Of a DNA stretch of 64,000 bases, positions 17,391 through 27,097 are shown in pieces. A program made the position numbers and the translations under genes. The notes beneath the pieces were generated by a model. The model worked only from the letters and a program-made list of their open reading frames with translations, did not search any database and was not told the origin of the DNA. The stretch covers positions 1,268,342-1,332,341 of the forward strand of contig KE159799.1 of assembly GCA_000403495.2 (NCBI GenBank), written 5' to 3'. The DNA comes from Lachnospiraceae bacterium 10-1. GTDB taxonomy: Bacteria > Bacillota > Clostridia > Lachnospirales > Lachnospiraceae. Positions within the stretch are counted from its first letter, which is position 1, and each line of letters starts with the position of its first letter.

Positions 17391-19364
17391 TTATAACAAA
17401 CTTTTCAATGCTTCATTTCCTGCCGGATCTGCTAAAGCCCTGCATTTAACACGGTTTACCGTCTTTCCCCCGGAATCTTTATAATATACAGTAAATTCCA
17501 TGTCCGGATTTTTTTCATTCAGCAGATAATCTTCACAGAAATCTTCAAAATAAAGAACCTTTGACAATTCCTTTATATATTCCTCATCTGTAAAGGTTTT
17601 TTCCCATTCCAGAGAATTCCAGTGGTACAAAAGCCCCTGGGTAAGCATATATTTATCCACAACAATTTTAGTGATTTTATACTGGCTGATGCTTCTGGTT
17701 CCATCAATGCCATATTTTTCTAACAGTTCCTGTACCTTTATAAACTCCGGATAAATATATCCGGACACATCTCCCTGATTTTTAGTGGAGACAAAGTCAA
17801 ATCGTCCTACCGGAGTGTATGTTCTTATATCAGAAAATGTTAAATCGTCAAAGTCTTCTTTATATACTTCTAACAGCTCCTGCCTTTCTTCCTCATTCAA
17901 ATCTAAGGTGTAGCTCTCCACCCCGTTCGTCCATCTCACCTCATAATATTTTAAAGAATCAAGACATATCCCTTCATAACAGCCTTCTTTAAATTCTTTT
18001 CCTGAAAATATCTCTTCAAATCCATAAAGGGCAGGCCAAGGAATTTGATATTTGCAATACTTTTCCCTTCCGTTTTTCAGGTCAAACCGCACCAGTATCT
18101 CAAAATCCCCATTTTCCTCCATACAATTTGTATTCACCCATTCATATGCCCTTTCCAATTCCTCTCCGGTAAGTTTCATATTAAGCAGCACCTGACTGCT
18201 GTCCCCTCCGCTTTGTAATGCAGTCAGCACAACTGCCATAGCATCCACCTGATCTTCAGAAGGAAATGTGCCTTCCTTTTTTCCTCCGGCTGCAAATATA
18301 ACAACCACAATAGTTACTACAATCGTCTCCGCCAAAAGATGCCACTTGGCAGAAATAAACTTTTTTGCATCAAAGGAAATTAATATATTCAGCAATCCAT
18401 GCATAAGCGGTACGCCAAACAGGATTCCGGTCACTACAAGCACCGTTTTAAAAAGGCCAAAAGAAAAGACCTGCAGCGCGCAAATCAGCCAAAGTACCGC
18501 AAGCAGCATACATCCATAGCGAATTAGCAGACAGACAGGCATAAAGGTAAACATGTTTCTTTTCCGCTCTACAGGGCGTATTTGAAAAACAAAGAAATTA
18601 ATGATCAGCAAAACAACTACTAAAAATGCCAGAAAAAAGACATAAAATAAATGTTCCTTAATCTGCCACGCCGCCCCGTCAGCAAAATCTCTTATGCCGG
18701 CAGCATTTCCAAGAAGAGTAAAAGGAGAAAGACATCCCTTTAACATCTCCAGCGTTTCCGAATAATAAAAGGAAGGAATAAACAGCCGGAACATTTTTTC
18801 CATCACACCCATTCCCGCAGCAGGTCCAAAGAAAAATAACACCAGCAGAAAAACCGTATACCCCCAATTCTGTGCTAAAAAGCGAGCCAGTATCGTTAAA
18901 TTCATCACAAGTAAATAACCAAGAAGCAGGATAGCGCACCCGGCCAATACCGAAAAAAGACTGTCCTCATACTGAGAATATCCCATAGAAACAGATATGC
19001 TGAAAAATAAAATTTTACAGAATATCAAGGCTCCGGAAAATATAAATATATTGTTTATATATTCTGCAGCAAATAACTGTTTTCTGGAAAATGGCAGGCT
19101 TAAAAACAAATCAGCTTTTTGCTGAGAATATAAATAGCGAAAGCTTCCAGCCCCCATCAATACGCCGAAGAAAAGCATACCTGCAAAAAAAGAGGTGTTG
19201 CCCGCTCCCACATAAAGGCTTCTTATCTCACCTGTTGGAATCGTCATTTTTGTGGAAAATAAAAGACAGAACATTGAAAACACGTACCAGACTGCCACAA
19301 TCATCCACAGCTTGCTTTTTAAGTTTTCCTTAAGAAGCCCCAAAAATCTTTTTACTGCTTTCAT
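17391..19364 (-). CDS. ABC-2 type transporter permease with large C-terminal domain
   Basis: 657 residues. The first 370 contain about eight membrane helices with a loop resembling ABC-2 permeases of the YtrC/bacitracin type (YLYSQQKADLFLSLPFSRKQLF). The rest (about 375-657) is a soluble, probably extracytoplasmic domain similar in outline to the domain labelled DUF6449 in Lachnospiraceae; that name is from memory. The start is the ATG overlapping the TGA stop of the ATPase gene (ATGA), so the two are translationally coupled. Substrate unknown. Confidence 0.85.
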   Translation of the reverse strand: MKAVKRFLGLLKENLKSKLWMIVAVWYVFSMFCLLFSTKMTIPTGEIRSLYVGAGNTSFFAGMLFFGVLMGAGSFRYLYSQQKADLFLSLPFSRKQLFAAEYINNIFIFSGALIFCKILFFSISVSMGYSQYEDSLFSVLAGCAILLLGYLLVMNLTILARFLAQNWGYTVFLLVLFFFGPAAGMGVMEKMFRLFIPSFYYSETLEMLKGCLSPFTLLGNAAGIRDFADGAAWQIKEHLFYVFFLAFLVVVLLIINFFVFQIRPVERKRNMFTFMPVCLLIRYGCMLLAVLWLICALQVFSFGLFKTVLVVTGILFGVPLMHGLLNILISFDAKKFISAKWHLLAETIVVTIVVVIFAAGGKKEGTFPSEDQVDAMAVVLTALQSGGDSSQVLLNMKLTGEELERAYEWVNTNCMEENGDFEILVRFDLKNGREKYCKYQIPWPALYGFEEIFSGKEFKEGCYEGICLDSLKYYEVRWTNGVESYTLDLNEEERQELLEVYKEDFDDLTFSDIRTYTPVGRFDFVSTKNQGDVSGYIYPEFIKVQELLEKYGIDGTRSISQYKITKIVVDKYMLTQGLLYHWNSLEWEKTFTDEEYIKELSKVLYFEDFCEDYLLNEKNPDMEFTVYYKDSGGKTVNRVKCRALADPAGNEALKSLL

Positions 19365-20005
19365 AATGCTTTGTTCCATTCCTCTTGTGTTAAAATTCTG
19401 CCTTTGTGTAAAAATCCTTTTTCCGTACAGATTTGTTCTAATTCTTCCAGATAATGCGACACAATAAAAATTGTCATTTTTTTGTTTTTTGCCGCACTGG
19501 TTAAAATCTCATTCACCTTTTTTCTGATTCTGGGATCCAGGCCGTCAAACACCTCATCACACAACAGATATTTTGTTCCTGCACAGATTGCTGCTGCAAT
19601 AAACATCTGTTTTTTCATTCCTTTTGAAAAGCTGTCTGCCACTGCACTTTCCTCTAACCCAAACTGTTCCAAAAGATAGCGGTACTCATCCATTGCAAAC
19701 TGTGGATAAAAAGTTTTATAAAAATCCCCAATGGTAAGGGGCGTTGCACTTTTTTCATAATATTGTTCATCCGGCAGGTAAAAAAGTGTCTCTTTTGCCG
19801 CTGCTTTAGAAACGCGCTTTCCATCTATCCTGATTTCTCCTCCATCCGGCCTGTAGATTCCTGCAATCAGCCGGAGCAATGTACTTTTGCCTGCCCCGTT
19901 TCCCCCCGCCAGACCGTAAATGCTGCCATCAGGAATGATCAGGGATACCTGATCAAAACATAAAAACTGATCAAATCTTTTGGATACGTTTTCCAATTCA
20001 ATCAT
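19361..20005 (-). CDS. ABC transporter ATP-binding protein (ABC-2 exporter)
   Basis: A compact 214-residue ATPase: Walker A GGNGAGKST near 35-43, a signature-like SFSKGMKKQ near 128, Walker B LLCDEVFDGLD near 147 and the switch His in IVSHY. It energises the 657-residue permease whose start overlaps its stop codon. Its own start overlaps the end of the downstream-oriented MATE gene region by 8 bp, so it is probably cotranscribed with that gene. A GntR-type regulator, common beside such pairs, is not present here. Confidence 0.92.
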   Translation of the reverse strand: MIELENVSKRFDQFLCFDQVSLIIPDGSIYGLAGGNGAGKSTLLRLIAGIYRPDGGEIRIDGKRVSKAAAKETLFYLPDEQYYEKSATPLTIGDFYKTFYPQFAMDEYRYLLEQFGLEESAVADSFSKGMKKQMFIAAAICAGTKYLLCDEVFDGLDPRIRKKVNEILTSAAKNKKMTIFIVSHYLEELEQICTEKGFLHKGRILTQEEWNKAL

Positions 20006-21374
20006 TACTTTCTCCCATACGCTTAATCACTTTATTGTTAATCCGAATGAGGAAAAATATGGTGACTGCAAAAGACATAAGTTCTGCAATGGGAAACGCC
20101 CACCATACGCTGCTTACTTCCCCTAAAAGGGACAGCAGATATGCCGCCGGCAGCAGTACCACAAGCTGCCTTGCTATGGATACAATCATGCTGTATACGC
20201 CATTTCCAAGTGCCTGAAACAAAGATCCGCAGACAATGCCAAAACCGGCAAACAAAAAGCTGAAACTAATAATCCTAAGCGCCGGCACACCGATGGCAAG
20301 CATACTTTGGGAAGCATCAAACAATGCAAATAAAGGGACCGGAAAAATTTGAAAGATCAAAACACCCACCGCCATTAATCCTACTGCATAAAAAATGCTG
20401 AATTTCAAAGTTTGAACCATCCGCTCACGCTTTCCCGCTCCAAAATTAAAAGCGATAATCGGCACCATTCCATTATTTAATCCAAAAACAGGCATAAAAA
20501 CAAAACTTTGAAGTTTAAAATACACCCCAAACACTGCCACTGCCGTAGAACTGAAAGTAATTAAAATTTTATTCATTCCATAGGTCATTACAGAACCGAT
20601 TGCCTGCATAATAATGGAAGGAATTCCAACTTGATAAATCTGCCCAATAATCTTTATATCCGGAACAAATCCCTTTAGATGTAAATTAATGTCCGTATTT
20701 TTCTTAACATTAATTATAATTGCTAAAATTCCTGCTATAACCTGTCCCAATACCGTAGCAACCGCTGCACCGGCAACGCCCATGCGGGGTACACCGAAAT
20801 ACCCGAATATAAAAATCGGATCCAGAATAATGTTAATTACCGCTCCGGTTCCCTGTGTAATCATGGTTTGAAAGGTCCGCCCTGTTGACTGCAACAGTCT
20901 TTCAAAAATAAATTGTGTATACATACCAAAAGAGCAGCAGCAGATAATCGTTAAATATTGCTTTCCATAGCCCACAATCTGCCCATCATTGGTCTGGCTT
21001 AAATAAAAAGGAGTTGTAGCAAAAATACCTATTATCAGAAAAACCAGATAACTAAGCAGGGAAAGAAAGATTCCATTCGTGGCTGTCTTGTCCGCCTTTT
21101 CATAATCTTTTTCCCCCAATGATCTGGACAAAAGCGCATTGACGCCCACTCCCGTTCCCACACCTATTGCTATCATCAAAGATTGAATGGGAAATGCCAT
21201 GGATACTGCCGTCAACGCATTTTCATCAATTCTGGACACAAAAATACTATCCACGATATTATAAAGCGCCTGTACCAGCATTGAAATCATCATTGGCAGT
21301 GACATATTAATTAATAGTTTATTGACCGGCATAGTGCCCATTTTATTTTCTTTTTTTTCCTGTGCTGCTTCCAT
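19998..21374 (-). CDS. MATE-family efflux transporter
   Basis: 458 residues, about 12 membrane helices. The signature segments NIVDSIFVSRI, PIIAFNFGAGKRERM and AVINIILDPIFIFG are typical of DinF/NorM-like MatE proteins. I start at the ATG at 21374, which has GGAGG 9 nt upstream, rather than at an earlier in-frame codon that would add a non-hydrophobic extension of 23 residues. It follows the C39-like peptidase gene by 2 bp and overlaps the ABC ATPase gene, so peptidase, MATE pump and ABC exporter may form one operon. Confidence 0.92.
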   Translation of the reverse strand: MEAAQEKKENKMGTMPVNKLLINMSLPMMISMLVQALYNIVDSIFVSRIDENALTAVSMAFPIQSLMIAIGVGTGVGVNALLSRSLGEKDYEKADKTATNGIFLSLLSYLVFLIIGIFATTPFYLSQTNDGQIVGYGKQYLTIICCCSFGMYTQFIFERLLQSTGRTFQTMITQGTGAVINIILDPIFIFGYFGVPRMGVAGAAVATVLGQVIAGILAIIINVKKNTDINLHLKGFVPDIKIIGQIYQVGIPSIIMQAIGSVMTYGMNKILITFSSTAVAVFGVYFKLQSFVFMPVFGLNNGMVPIIAFNFGAGKRERMVQTLKFSIFYAVGLMAVGVLIFQIFPVPLFALFDASQSMLAIGVPALRIISFSFLFAGFGIVCGSLFQALGNGVYSMIVSIARQLVVLLPAAYLLSLLGEVSSVWWAFPIAELMSFAVTIFFLIRINNKVIKRMGESND

Positions 21375-21376
21375 TT

Positions 21377-22006
21377 TCACTTTCCTCCAATCCTGAAAAA
21401 GGTATGCCTGTAAAGGGGCATTTTCAGCATGGATGTGTTCCATAGCTTCTTAAACTCCCTATTGCTTACCTTTCTGTTATAACCCTTTTCGCTGCAGTTT
21501 GCCAGCTCAGCCAGAGAATCCGCCAGAAAAAAGTTCTCCTCATCATATCCCACTACAGGAACATAGTGCAGCCACTTTTTCCCAGGGTATGTCCTGATAA
21601 AGACAATAGGCACCTTACCGCTGCTAATCTCCTTTTTCAGGGCATTAAAATTTCCGGTACAATAGACCACATTCATTCCCTGCCGCTGCAAAAGCTTTTT
21701 CACGCCTTTAGGATATACGGCACCATCCTTGCGCCTGCCGGAGATTTCCTTATATACTTCCGCACCTTCTGCCTCCCTTCCATAATGTCGTAACACAAAG
21801 GCACAGGCATAGGCGGAGCATTCCATGGATGACTGCAGATCAATCCGGTTTGCTTGTGATATCAGGAAACTGGGCGGATAGCATTTTTTTGCAAAATACG
21901 GATGTAAAATTCCCATCAGCAGGCAGTTTATCACTGTGATAATTATAACTGTCCGAATACCAGTTATAATCAATGGGCAAAAAACCAGGTTACAAATTTC
22001 CTGCAT
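21377..22006 (-). CDS. C39-like cysteine peptidase, membrane-anchored
   Basis: 209 residues. A hydrophobic segment at about 12-34 is followed by a papain-like C39 domain: catalytic Cys63 (MECSAYACAFVLRHYG), H147 (WLHYVPVVGYD) and D163 (FLADS) are in the order and spacing of Peptidase_C39_2. GGAGG precedes the ATG by 9 nt. C39 domains cut bacteriocin leader peptides when fused to ABC transporters; here it stands alone beside a MATE pump and an ABC-2 exporter, so a role in peptide processing is only a guess. No precursor peptide was recognised nearby. Confidence 0.7.
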   Translation of the reverse strand: MQEICNLVFCPLIITGIRTVIIITVINCLLMGILHPYFAKKCYPPSFLISQANRIDLQSSMECSAYACAFVLRHYGREAEGAEVYKEISGRRKDGAVYPKGVKKLLQRQGMNVVYCTGNFNALKKEISSGKVPIVFIRTYPGKKWLHYVPVVGYDEENFFLADSLAELANCSEKGYNRKVSNREFKKLWNTSMLKMPLYRHTFFRIGGK

Positions 22007-22142
22007 AAAGCCTGACCTCCTCTATCCGGCAGCAGCTCTGTCCGTGTTTGCTCTTCCCAATATGAAATATTTTCATTTCTTGTGCAAAACGCATACTTAA
22101 ACATTATACTAAAAATAAAATGGAATGCAACAAATTCTCTGT

Positions 22143-22439
22143 TTACTTTACAAAAGGCTCAAATGCATAACTCATCTTAACTTCCCAGCTCTCGTCATCC
22201 ATTTTTTTTGCTGACTTCTCTGTTTTTTAATATTCCACAAATTTTTTTCTGTTTCTCTTTTGGTACAAACTAAAAAACGGTTCTAGTTCTGTTTTAAAAT
22301 ACTCAAAATGTTGAAAGCTGGATAAATCAAGAATATGAATGAGATATTCCGGCACCAGTTCTTCCCCATATGTCCGATTTCCTTTAAGTGAAAAATCGTT
22401 TGTGAGTGCTGCAATCCCGACAGTCAATTTTCTCTTCAT
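22143..22439 (-). pseudogene. Small protein gene interrupted by an in-frame stop
   Basis: A good GGGAGG ribosome site and ATG at 22439 open a frame of 70 codons to a TAA at 22227. The same frame then continues for 27 more codons with protein-like content (KKMDDESWEVKMSYAFEPF) to a second TAA at 22143. This suggests one protein of about 98 residues broken by a nonsense change, or a real 70-residue product. No family was recognised and there is no membrane segment. It follows the permease gene by 14 bp and belongs to the peptide-resistance operon. Confidence 0.45.
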
Positions 22440-22453
22440 TCCTATATCCTCCC

Positions 22454-23233
22454 TTACCAGCCTTTTTTGGTTGTTGTTTTTGTGCGCTTTTTTGCTGCCT
22501 TGACTGGCACGTTTCCTTTTGCAGTGAATACGAAAACAGCAGTAATCATCAATACGGCAATCATACTAAACAGACAGATTAACACATTCCAATGTACAGC
22601 CGGATCGTAGCTTCGATAGCTTATTAAGCCTAAACTTGCAGTAACAGGATAAACATTTGCTAATGCAGCATTTCCAGAGGCAAACATACCGCCATAGCCA
22701 TAAACAAAAGCAATAATTGTTCCAATCATATGTCCGTTTGATATACGGGCAGCGAATGCAATTACAGGCATGACTGCAATATACAAAAACAGACAGTTGA
22801 GAATAATCTGAATAAATGTCTGCAATATTGATGTTACAGAAATTCCCGGAAATCCCATCATCAAATCAGCGATTACCGTAAATGCCGCACTTACCAGTCC
22901 AAAAAACAAAGAAAGCAATGCACATACAAGCAGTTTCCCCCACAATAAACTGCTATATGAAACAGGTATCGTCAAAATACTTTTCAGCGTATCGTCTTTT
23001 GCTTCCCTTGCTATAATATATCCGGCAATGAGGGCAATACACATGGGAAAAATCATGGTAACATTATTTTTGATCACCTGTTCCGTAAAGAAAGAAAATG
23101 TCCAGACTGTTCCGTCCAATGCAGTTGTGGAAAAAAGCGTCAACAGGACGGAAAGCAACATCAGAAAAACACCTGCCCATATCATATGATACCGCTTTAA
23201 TTTCCATATTTCGGTCTTAACCATGTGAAACAT
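22454..23233 (-). CDS. Lantibiotic-immunity type ABC permease (LanG/BcrB-like)
   Basis: 259 residues with six predicted membrane helices. The N-terminus MFHMVKTEIWKLKRYHM is the usual EL(x)K(L)K..H start of ABC-2 permeases in bacitracin and lantibiotic protection transporters, and the loop AREAKDDTLKSILTIPVSYSSLLWGK is diagnostic. The ATG at 23233 lies 1 nt after the stop of the partner permease and has GAGAGGAG at 9-nt spacing. With its partner and the ATPase upstream it should remove cationic or cell-wall-binding peptides from the membrane. Confidence 0.88.
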   Translation of the reverse strand: MFHMVKTEIWKLKRYHMIWAGVFLMLLSVLLTLFSTTALDGTVWTFSFFTEQVIKNNVTMIFPMCIALIAGYIIAREAKDDTLKSILTIPVSYSSLLWGKLLVCALLSLFFGLVSAAFTVIADLMMGFPGISVTSILQTFIQIILNCLFLYIAVMPVIAFAARISNGHMIGTIIAFVYGYGGMFASGNAALANVYPVTASLGLISYRSYDPAVHWNVLICLFSMIAVLMITAVFVFTAKGNVPVKAAKKRTKTTTKKGW

Positions 23234-23234
23234 A

Positions 23235-24032
23235 TCATTCATCTCCTCTCTTTTTATACATATAATCAATCACTATAACGGAAAGCAAAGCGATAACGGC
23301 TAAAATACTGATTGTCTGAAATGTAGTCGGAATTAAATTTTCCAACATCCCCACACCGTCCATAGTGCCATGCGCGGTTAAATTTCCTGCGCTCCACAGG
23401 GTTGTAAGCGGAATTGGCATTAGCCAGCACATCATTTTAGGAAGTGCGCCAAAAGATGATTCGGCTGTCATACTTAAAACACTGTAAAAAACGCACAATA
23501 AAACAGAAAATATATAATTTTTGCTAAAGAAAACGACAAGAACTATTAACGGCAACGTCCCTGCTGTAATAAAAATCCCCATTTCCAGCGCAAAAAATAA
23601 TCTGTAAGCAATACTGTTTACTTCTGCAACCAGCCCACCACACAAGATTGATATAATAGCCGATATCAGACTAAAAATAATTCCAAAAAAGAACAGGACA
23701 ATAATCTTTGCCAAAATCATCTGTGTGCTTGTTATGGGAATTGTACGCAGATTTTTAAATGTATCATTATCCCGTTCCATAAAAAAGAGCATGGCTGCAA
23801 TTACCCCGATCATGCACGGTAAAAGCAATTCTACTCCATATCCCATAACCGACTGAAAATAATCATTGAAAATCGCTATTTTGCTGTCGTATCGTTCTGC
23901 TGTCTGCGGCATTGTCATCAATACTGTCAGCGGCACGGGAAATAAAAATGCCGAAAGAACAACCAGCCATATAAATTTTTTCCGCTTTAATTTTGCAAAT
24001 TCACACATAACCAGTTTAAGCAATCCCTTCAC
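23235..24032 (-). CDS. Lantibiotic-immunity type ABC permease (LanE-like)
   Basis: 265 residues, six membrane helices. It starts MKGLLKLVMCEFAKLKRKKFIW and has a loop ERDNDTFKNLRTIPITSTQMILAK equivalent to that of the second permease, so the pair arose by duplication. The GTG at 24032 overlaps the end of the ATPase gene, implying coupling; a downstream ATG at codon 9 is possible. It forms the heterodimeric membrane part of a three-gene BcrAB/LanFEG-type exporter. Confidence 0.86.
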   Translation of the reverse strand: MKGLLKLVMCEFAKLKRKKFIWLVVLSAFLFPVPLTVLMTMPQTAERYDSKIAIFNDYFQSVMGYGVELLLPCMIGVIAAMLFFMERDNDTFKNLRTIPITSTQMILAKIIVLFFFGIIFSLISAIISILCGGLVAEVNSIAYRLFFALEMGIFITAGTLPLIVLVVFFSKNYIFSVLLCVFYSVLSMTAESSFGALPKMMCWLMPIPLTTLWSAGNLTAHGTMDGVGMLENLIPTTFQTISILAVIALLSVIVIDYMYKKRGDE

Positions 24033-24939
24033 CCCCTGTTACACGTTTGAAATAATCTTCAAGGCTTTCTTCTGAAGTTGCGGCTTCCGATACTTCTAAG
24101 CCATTTTCCACAAAGGCGGTAACAATTTTTCCTATTGGTAAATCAAGATTATGCACCTGTATATTGTGGTCGTCCTGTATGGTAAACTGGTTCTCATGGA
24201 ATATACGCTCTAAAATTCTTGCCGCCTGTGCCGTATCAGAAACAATAAACCGGATATGCTTGCTGCTCTTTGCTTCCAGTTCTGCAAGACTTTCTTCTTC
24301 CAGCAATGTACCGTGGTCGATAATGCCTATATCGTCTGCCAAAAGTGCAATTTCGGAAAGGATATGGCTGGAAATCAATATTGTTTTTCCACGCTCATTG
24401 CAGAGATCACGGATAAAGGAACGGACTTCTGCAATTCCGATCGGGTCAAGACCGTTGATCGGTTCGTCCAAAATCAAAAGCTCCGGGTCGTGCATAATGG
24501 CAAGTGCAATCGCCAGCCGCTGTTTCATACCAAGTGAATATTGGGAAAACAGCTTTTTATCTTTGTAAGGCAGACCAACTAAATCAAGTGCATTTTTAAT
24601 TGCGTTGCGGTTCGGCACTCCCCGCAGGGTAGCAAAAATGCGCAGATTTTCGGTAGCTGTGAGATTAGGATAGAAGCCGGGGGATTCAATCAGACTGCCA
24701 ATACGGGGAAGCAGCTTTTTTTCATTTGCCTGTAAGGGCTTCCCCCAAATCGTCACTTCCCCGGAAGTTGGCTGTGTAAGTCCAAGCAGCATCTTCATGG
24801 TTGTTGTCTTTCCGGCTCCATTTCTGCCAAGCAGACCATAGATACGCCCTTTTTGAACATGAATGTTCAGATTGGCAACACTTTTTTGTGTTCCGTATTG
24901 CTTTGTAAGATTTTTCGTTTCAATTACATATTTGCTCAT
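24016..24939 (-). CDS. Lantibiotic-protection ABC transporter ATPase (LanF/BcrA-like)
   Basis: 307 residues: Walker A GRNGAGKTT (38-46), Q-loop IESPGFYPNLTATENL, signature YSLGMKQRL, Walker B LLILDEPINGLDP, switch ISSHIL, then a 90-residue C-terminal extension typical of BcrA/NisF-type ATPases. The ATG at 24939 has AAGGAGG at good spacing; longer in-frame extensions lack a ribosome site. Divergence of the duplicated permeases and an adjacent two-component system point to inducible protection against an antimicrobial peptide. Confidence 0.92.
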   Translation of the reverse strand: MSKYVIETKNLTKQYGTQKSVANLNIHVQKGRIYGLLGRNGAGKTTTMKMLLGLTQPTSGEVTIWGKPLQANEKKLLPRIGSLIESPGFYPNLTATENLRIFATLRGVPNRNAIKNALDLVGLPYKDKKLFSQYSLGMKQRLAIALAIMHDPELLILDEPINGLDPIGIAEVRSFIRDLCNERGKTILISSHILSEIALLADDIGIIDHGTLLEEESLAELEAKSSKHIRFIVSDTAQAARILERIFHENQFTIQDDHNIQVHNLDLPIGKIVTAFVENGLEVSEAATSEESLEDYFKRVTGGEGIA

Positions 24940-25131
24940 TGCAATCCTCCTTGTTTTGCAGAGTAAAATGCGACTGCCTTTGCAGGAGCAGAGGATTTTC
25001 CTCCTTTTTATGTCTGCCATTCTATCACGCCAACCTTGCATTAACCTTGCACCAATCTTGCATTAACCTTGCAATTTTCAGGACGCAGACTTTTACAAAT
25101 AATTACTCCCGCCATAAAGGGCGGGAGCTGA

Positions 25132-26055
25132 TTAGTCTATCAACGGGAAAAACAGGGTGAAAATTGTTCCTTTTCCCAGTGTGCTGTCTGCCACTATTGT
25201 TCCGTTTAATTTTTCAACAAGCTCATGTACGATTGACAGACCAAGACCGCTGCCTTTTTCAGACCGTCCTTTATCGCATTTATATAGCCGATCAAAAATA
25301 TGCTTTAAGTCCTCCTTGTCAATCCCTATCCCATTATCAGACAGGACAATTTTTATATTCCTGTTCTGTTCCATTAAAGCTATTTCAATTTTATCTGCAT
25401 GGCTATGAGAGATTACATTTTGAATAAGGTTGTTTAATATCCGCATATATCCATCCGGATCAATCTGCACCCGGAAAGGCTGTTCTGGAATGTCAATCGT
25501 GAAATCTACCTGTGTATCTTCAAATATCGGTATCCAGTCAATTAGTATATTCCGTGTCAGCTCTGTTAAATCAATCTCCACTATGTTCATGGAAAATTCA
25601 TTAGAACCCAACTTAAACCAATCAAAAAGCACGTCTATATATTCTTTCAAGTCATGCGCTTTCCGGCGGGCAGTTTCTACATAGTCATCACGTTCTTTTC
25701 CGTCAACAATCCCTTTGTGTGCAGCGTCCAAATACCCAATCAGTGTGGTAAGCGGTGTCCTCACATCATGGGAAAGACTCGTCATCAGCTGCCTGTTTGT
25801 TTCGTCCGTCTGGTGATAATCAGAAAGCCTTTTTTCATAAGACAGGATAATATCGTTGATTGCATAAGCAAGAGGGGCAACAAGCTCATGTGTTTCTGCT
25901 AAAATACGCCTGTTTCCATTCCCATTTTTTATATCTTCCAAAGCGTCAGATATTTCCGAAATCTGCTTTTTTACACGCCAGACGGTCAGCGTAGAACCGC
26001 AAACAGAAAAAAGAACAATCACTATTCCAATCACAATGATAGCTTCTGTATACAA
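25132..26055 (-). CDS. Sensor histidine kinase of peptide-resistance module
   Basis: 307 residues. One membrane helix (about 5-27) with almost no outside loop, a short HAMP-like linker, HisKA with H96 (SLSHDVRTPLTTLIGY) and HATPase_c with NLIQNVISHS, DNGIGID and GSGLGLSIV. The lack of a sensor domain resembles kinases that sense through a partner ABC transporter. The start is TTG after AAGGAGG at 8 nt. It lies 3 bp after the response-regulator gene and just upstream of the LanFEG-like operon. Confidence 0.92.
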   Translation of the reverse strand: MYTEAIIVIGIVIVLFSVCGSTLTVWRVKKQISEISDALEDIKNGNGNRRILAETHELVAPLAYAINDIILSYEKRLSDYHQTDETNRQLMTSLSHDVRTPLTTLIGYLDAAHKGIVDGKERDDYVETARRKAHDLKEYIDVLFDWFKLGSNEFSMNIVEIDLTELTRNILIDWIPIFEDTQVDFTIDIPEQPFRVQIDPDGYMRILNNLIQNVISHSHADKIEIALMEQNRNIKIVLSDNGIGIDKEDLKHIFDRLYKCDKGRSEKGSGLGLSIVHELVEKLNGTIVADSTLGKGTIFTLFFPLID

Positions 26056-26058
26056 CGG

Positions 26059-26751
26059 TCATACCTCCTTACTGAAACGATAGCCAATCCCTTTTACCGT
26101 CTGTATATATTTAGGGCTGCCGGGATTTTCTTCTATTTTTTTCCGCAAACGGCTAATGATTGCCATAATATTACTATCATCATACACATATTCCTCGCCC
26201 CATACTTTTTCATATATTTGCTGTTTTGTCAGTATTTTCCCTTGATTTTTAGCAAGGAACAGAAGAAGATCAAATTCTTTCGGGGGAAGTTCATATTCTC
26301 CATTTATTGTGACAATAGAACGGCTATTAAAATCAATCGTCAACCTGTCAAACTCAAATCTCTGTGTCTGTCCGTCTTTTTGGTTGAAACGGGTATAGCG
26401 TCTAATCAATGACACAATACGGGCAACCAACTCGTCCATATCAAAAGGTTTTGTTAGATAATCATCAGCTCCGGCCCGCAAACCACGCACTTTTGAAGCA
26501 CTGTCATTTTTTGATGTGAACATTAAAATAGGCAGACTGCTTTCCTGCCTAATTTGTTCTAATGTTTCAAAGCCATCGAAACCAGGCATCATTACGTCCA
26601 GTATGATAAGCTGATATTCCTTTTCTTTTAGTTGTAACAAGCCGGATTTCCCGGAATAGCAGCAGTCAGCTTCCATACACTCTTGCAAAATACTTTGCTT
26701 AATTAGTGCGCAAAGCTCTCTATCATCATCAATAATTAAAACTTTATTCAT
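26059..26751 (-). CDS. OmpR-family response regulator
   Basis: 230 residues: receiver (about 1-118, D52 in IILDVMMPG, Lys in LTKPFDMDEL) and a winged-helix output domain with LPPKEFDLLLFLAKNQGKILTKQ and GIGYRF at the end. It is expected to activate the neighbouring ABC transporter genes when phosphorylated by the kinase encoded 3 bp downstream. Its start overlaps the 3' end of a small HTH gene by 8 bp, so all three are one transcript. Confidence 0.95.
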   Translation of the reverse strand: MNKVLIIDDDRELCALIKQSILQECMEADCCYSGKSGLLQLKEKEYQLIILDVMMPGFDGFETLEQIRQESSLPILMFTSKNDSASKVRGLRAGADDYLTKPFDMDELVARIVSLIRRYTRFNQKDGQTQRFEFDRLTIDFNSRSIVTINGEYELPPKEFDLLLFLAKNQGKILTKQQIYEKVWGEEYVYDDSNIMAIISRLRKKIEENPGSPKYIQTVKGIGYRFSKEV

Positions 26752-26935
26752 GTTTTTTCTTCCTTTCTGCTTTCAACCGGGCATCCGTTGGTTTCTCTGC
26801 GTCCTTTGGAATCAGCCATAGCCGACTAAATTTTGCCACACCCGGTATGCGATTTTCCTCACATAGCTTTTGTACCCGTCTTTCTGAAATGCCCCATTTT
26901 ATCGCTGCTTCCGGGGCAGAAATATACTCTAACAT
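26744..26935 (-). CDS. Small helix-turn-helix (excisionase-like) protein
   Basis: 63 residues. The pattern LEYISAPEAAIKWGISERRVQKLCEENRIPGVAKFSRLWLIPKDAEKP is a MerR-like HTH_17/excisionase fold (Ala-x-x-Trp-Gly-Ile-Ser, then Trp-Leu-Ile-Pro), followed by a basic tail. I prefer the ATG at 26935, 9 nt after AAAGGG, over the one two codons earlier. It overlaps the response regulator gene. Such proteins accompany mobile elements or act as small DNA-binding regulators; the neighbouring decayed conjugative-element remnants favour the former origin. Confidence 0.75.
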   Translation of the reverse strand: MLEYISAPEAAIKWGISERRVQKLCEENRIPGVAKFSRLWLIPKDAEKPTDARLKAERKKKHE

Positions 26936-27097
26936 CTTCATTCACCCTTTCTCTAACTTCTATCAGTATAATTATATGCGTCCAGCCGAATAACTTCAAG
27001 ATAATTTTTGTTGAGTTAAGGAATTATTTTGACTAATTGATAGAACTGTACAGACATATCCAAAAAGAAAGGTGAACAGTAAAATGTAATAGGATGA

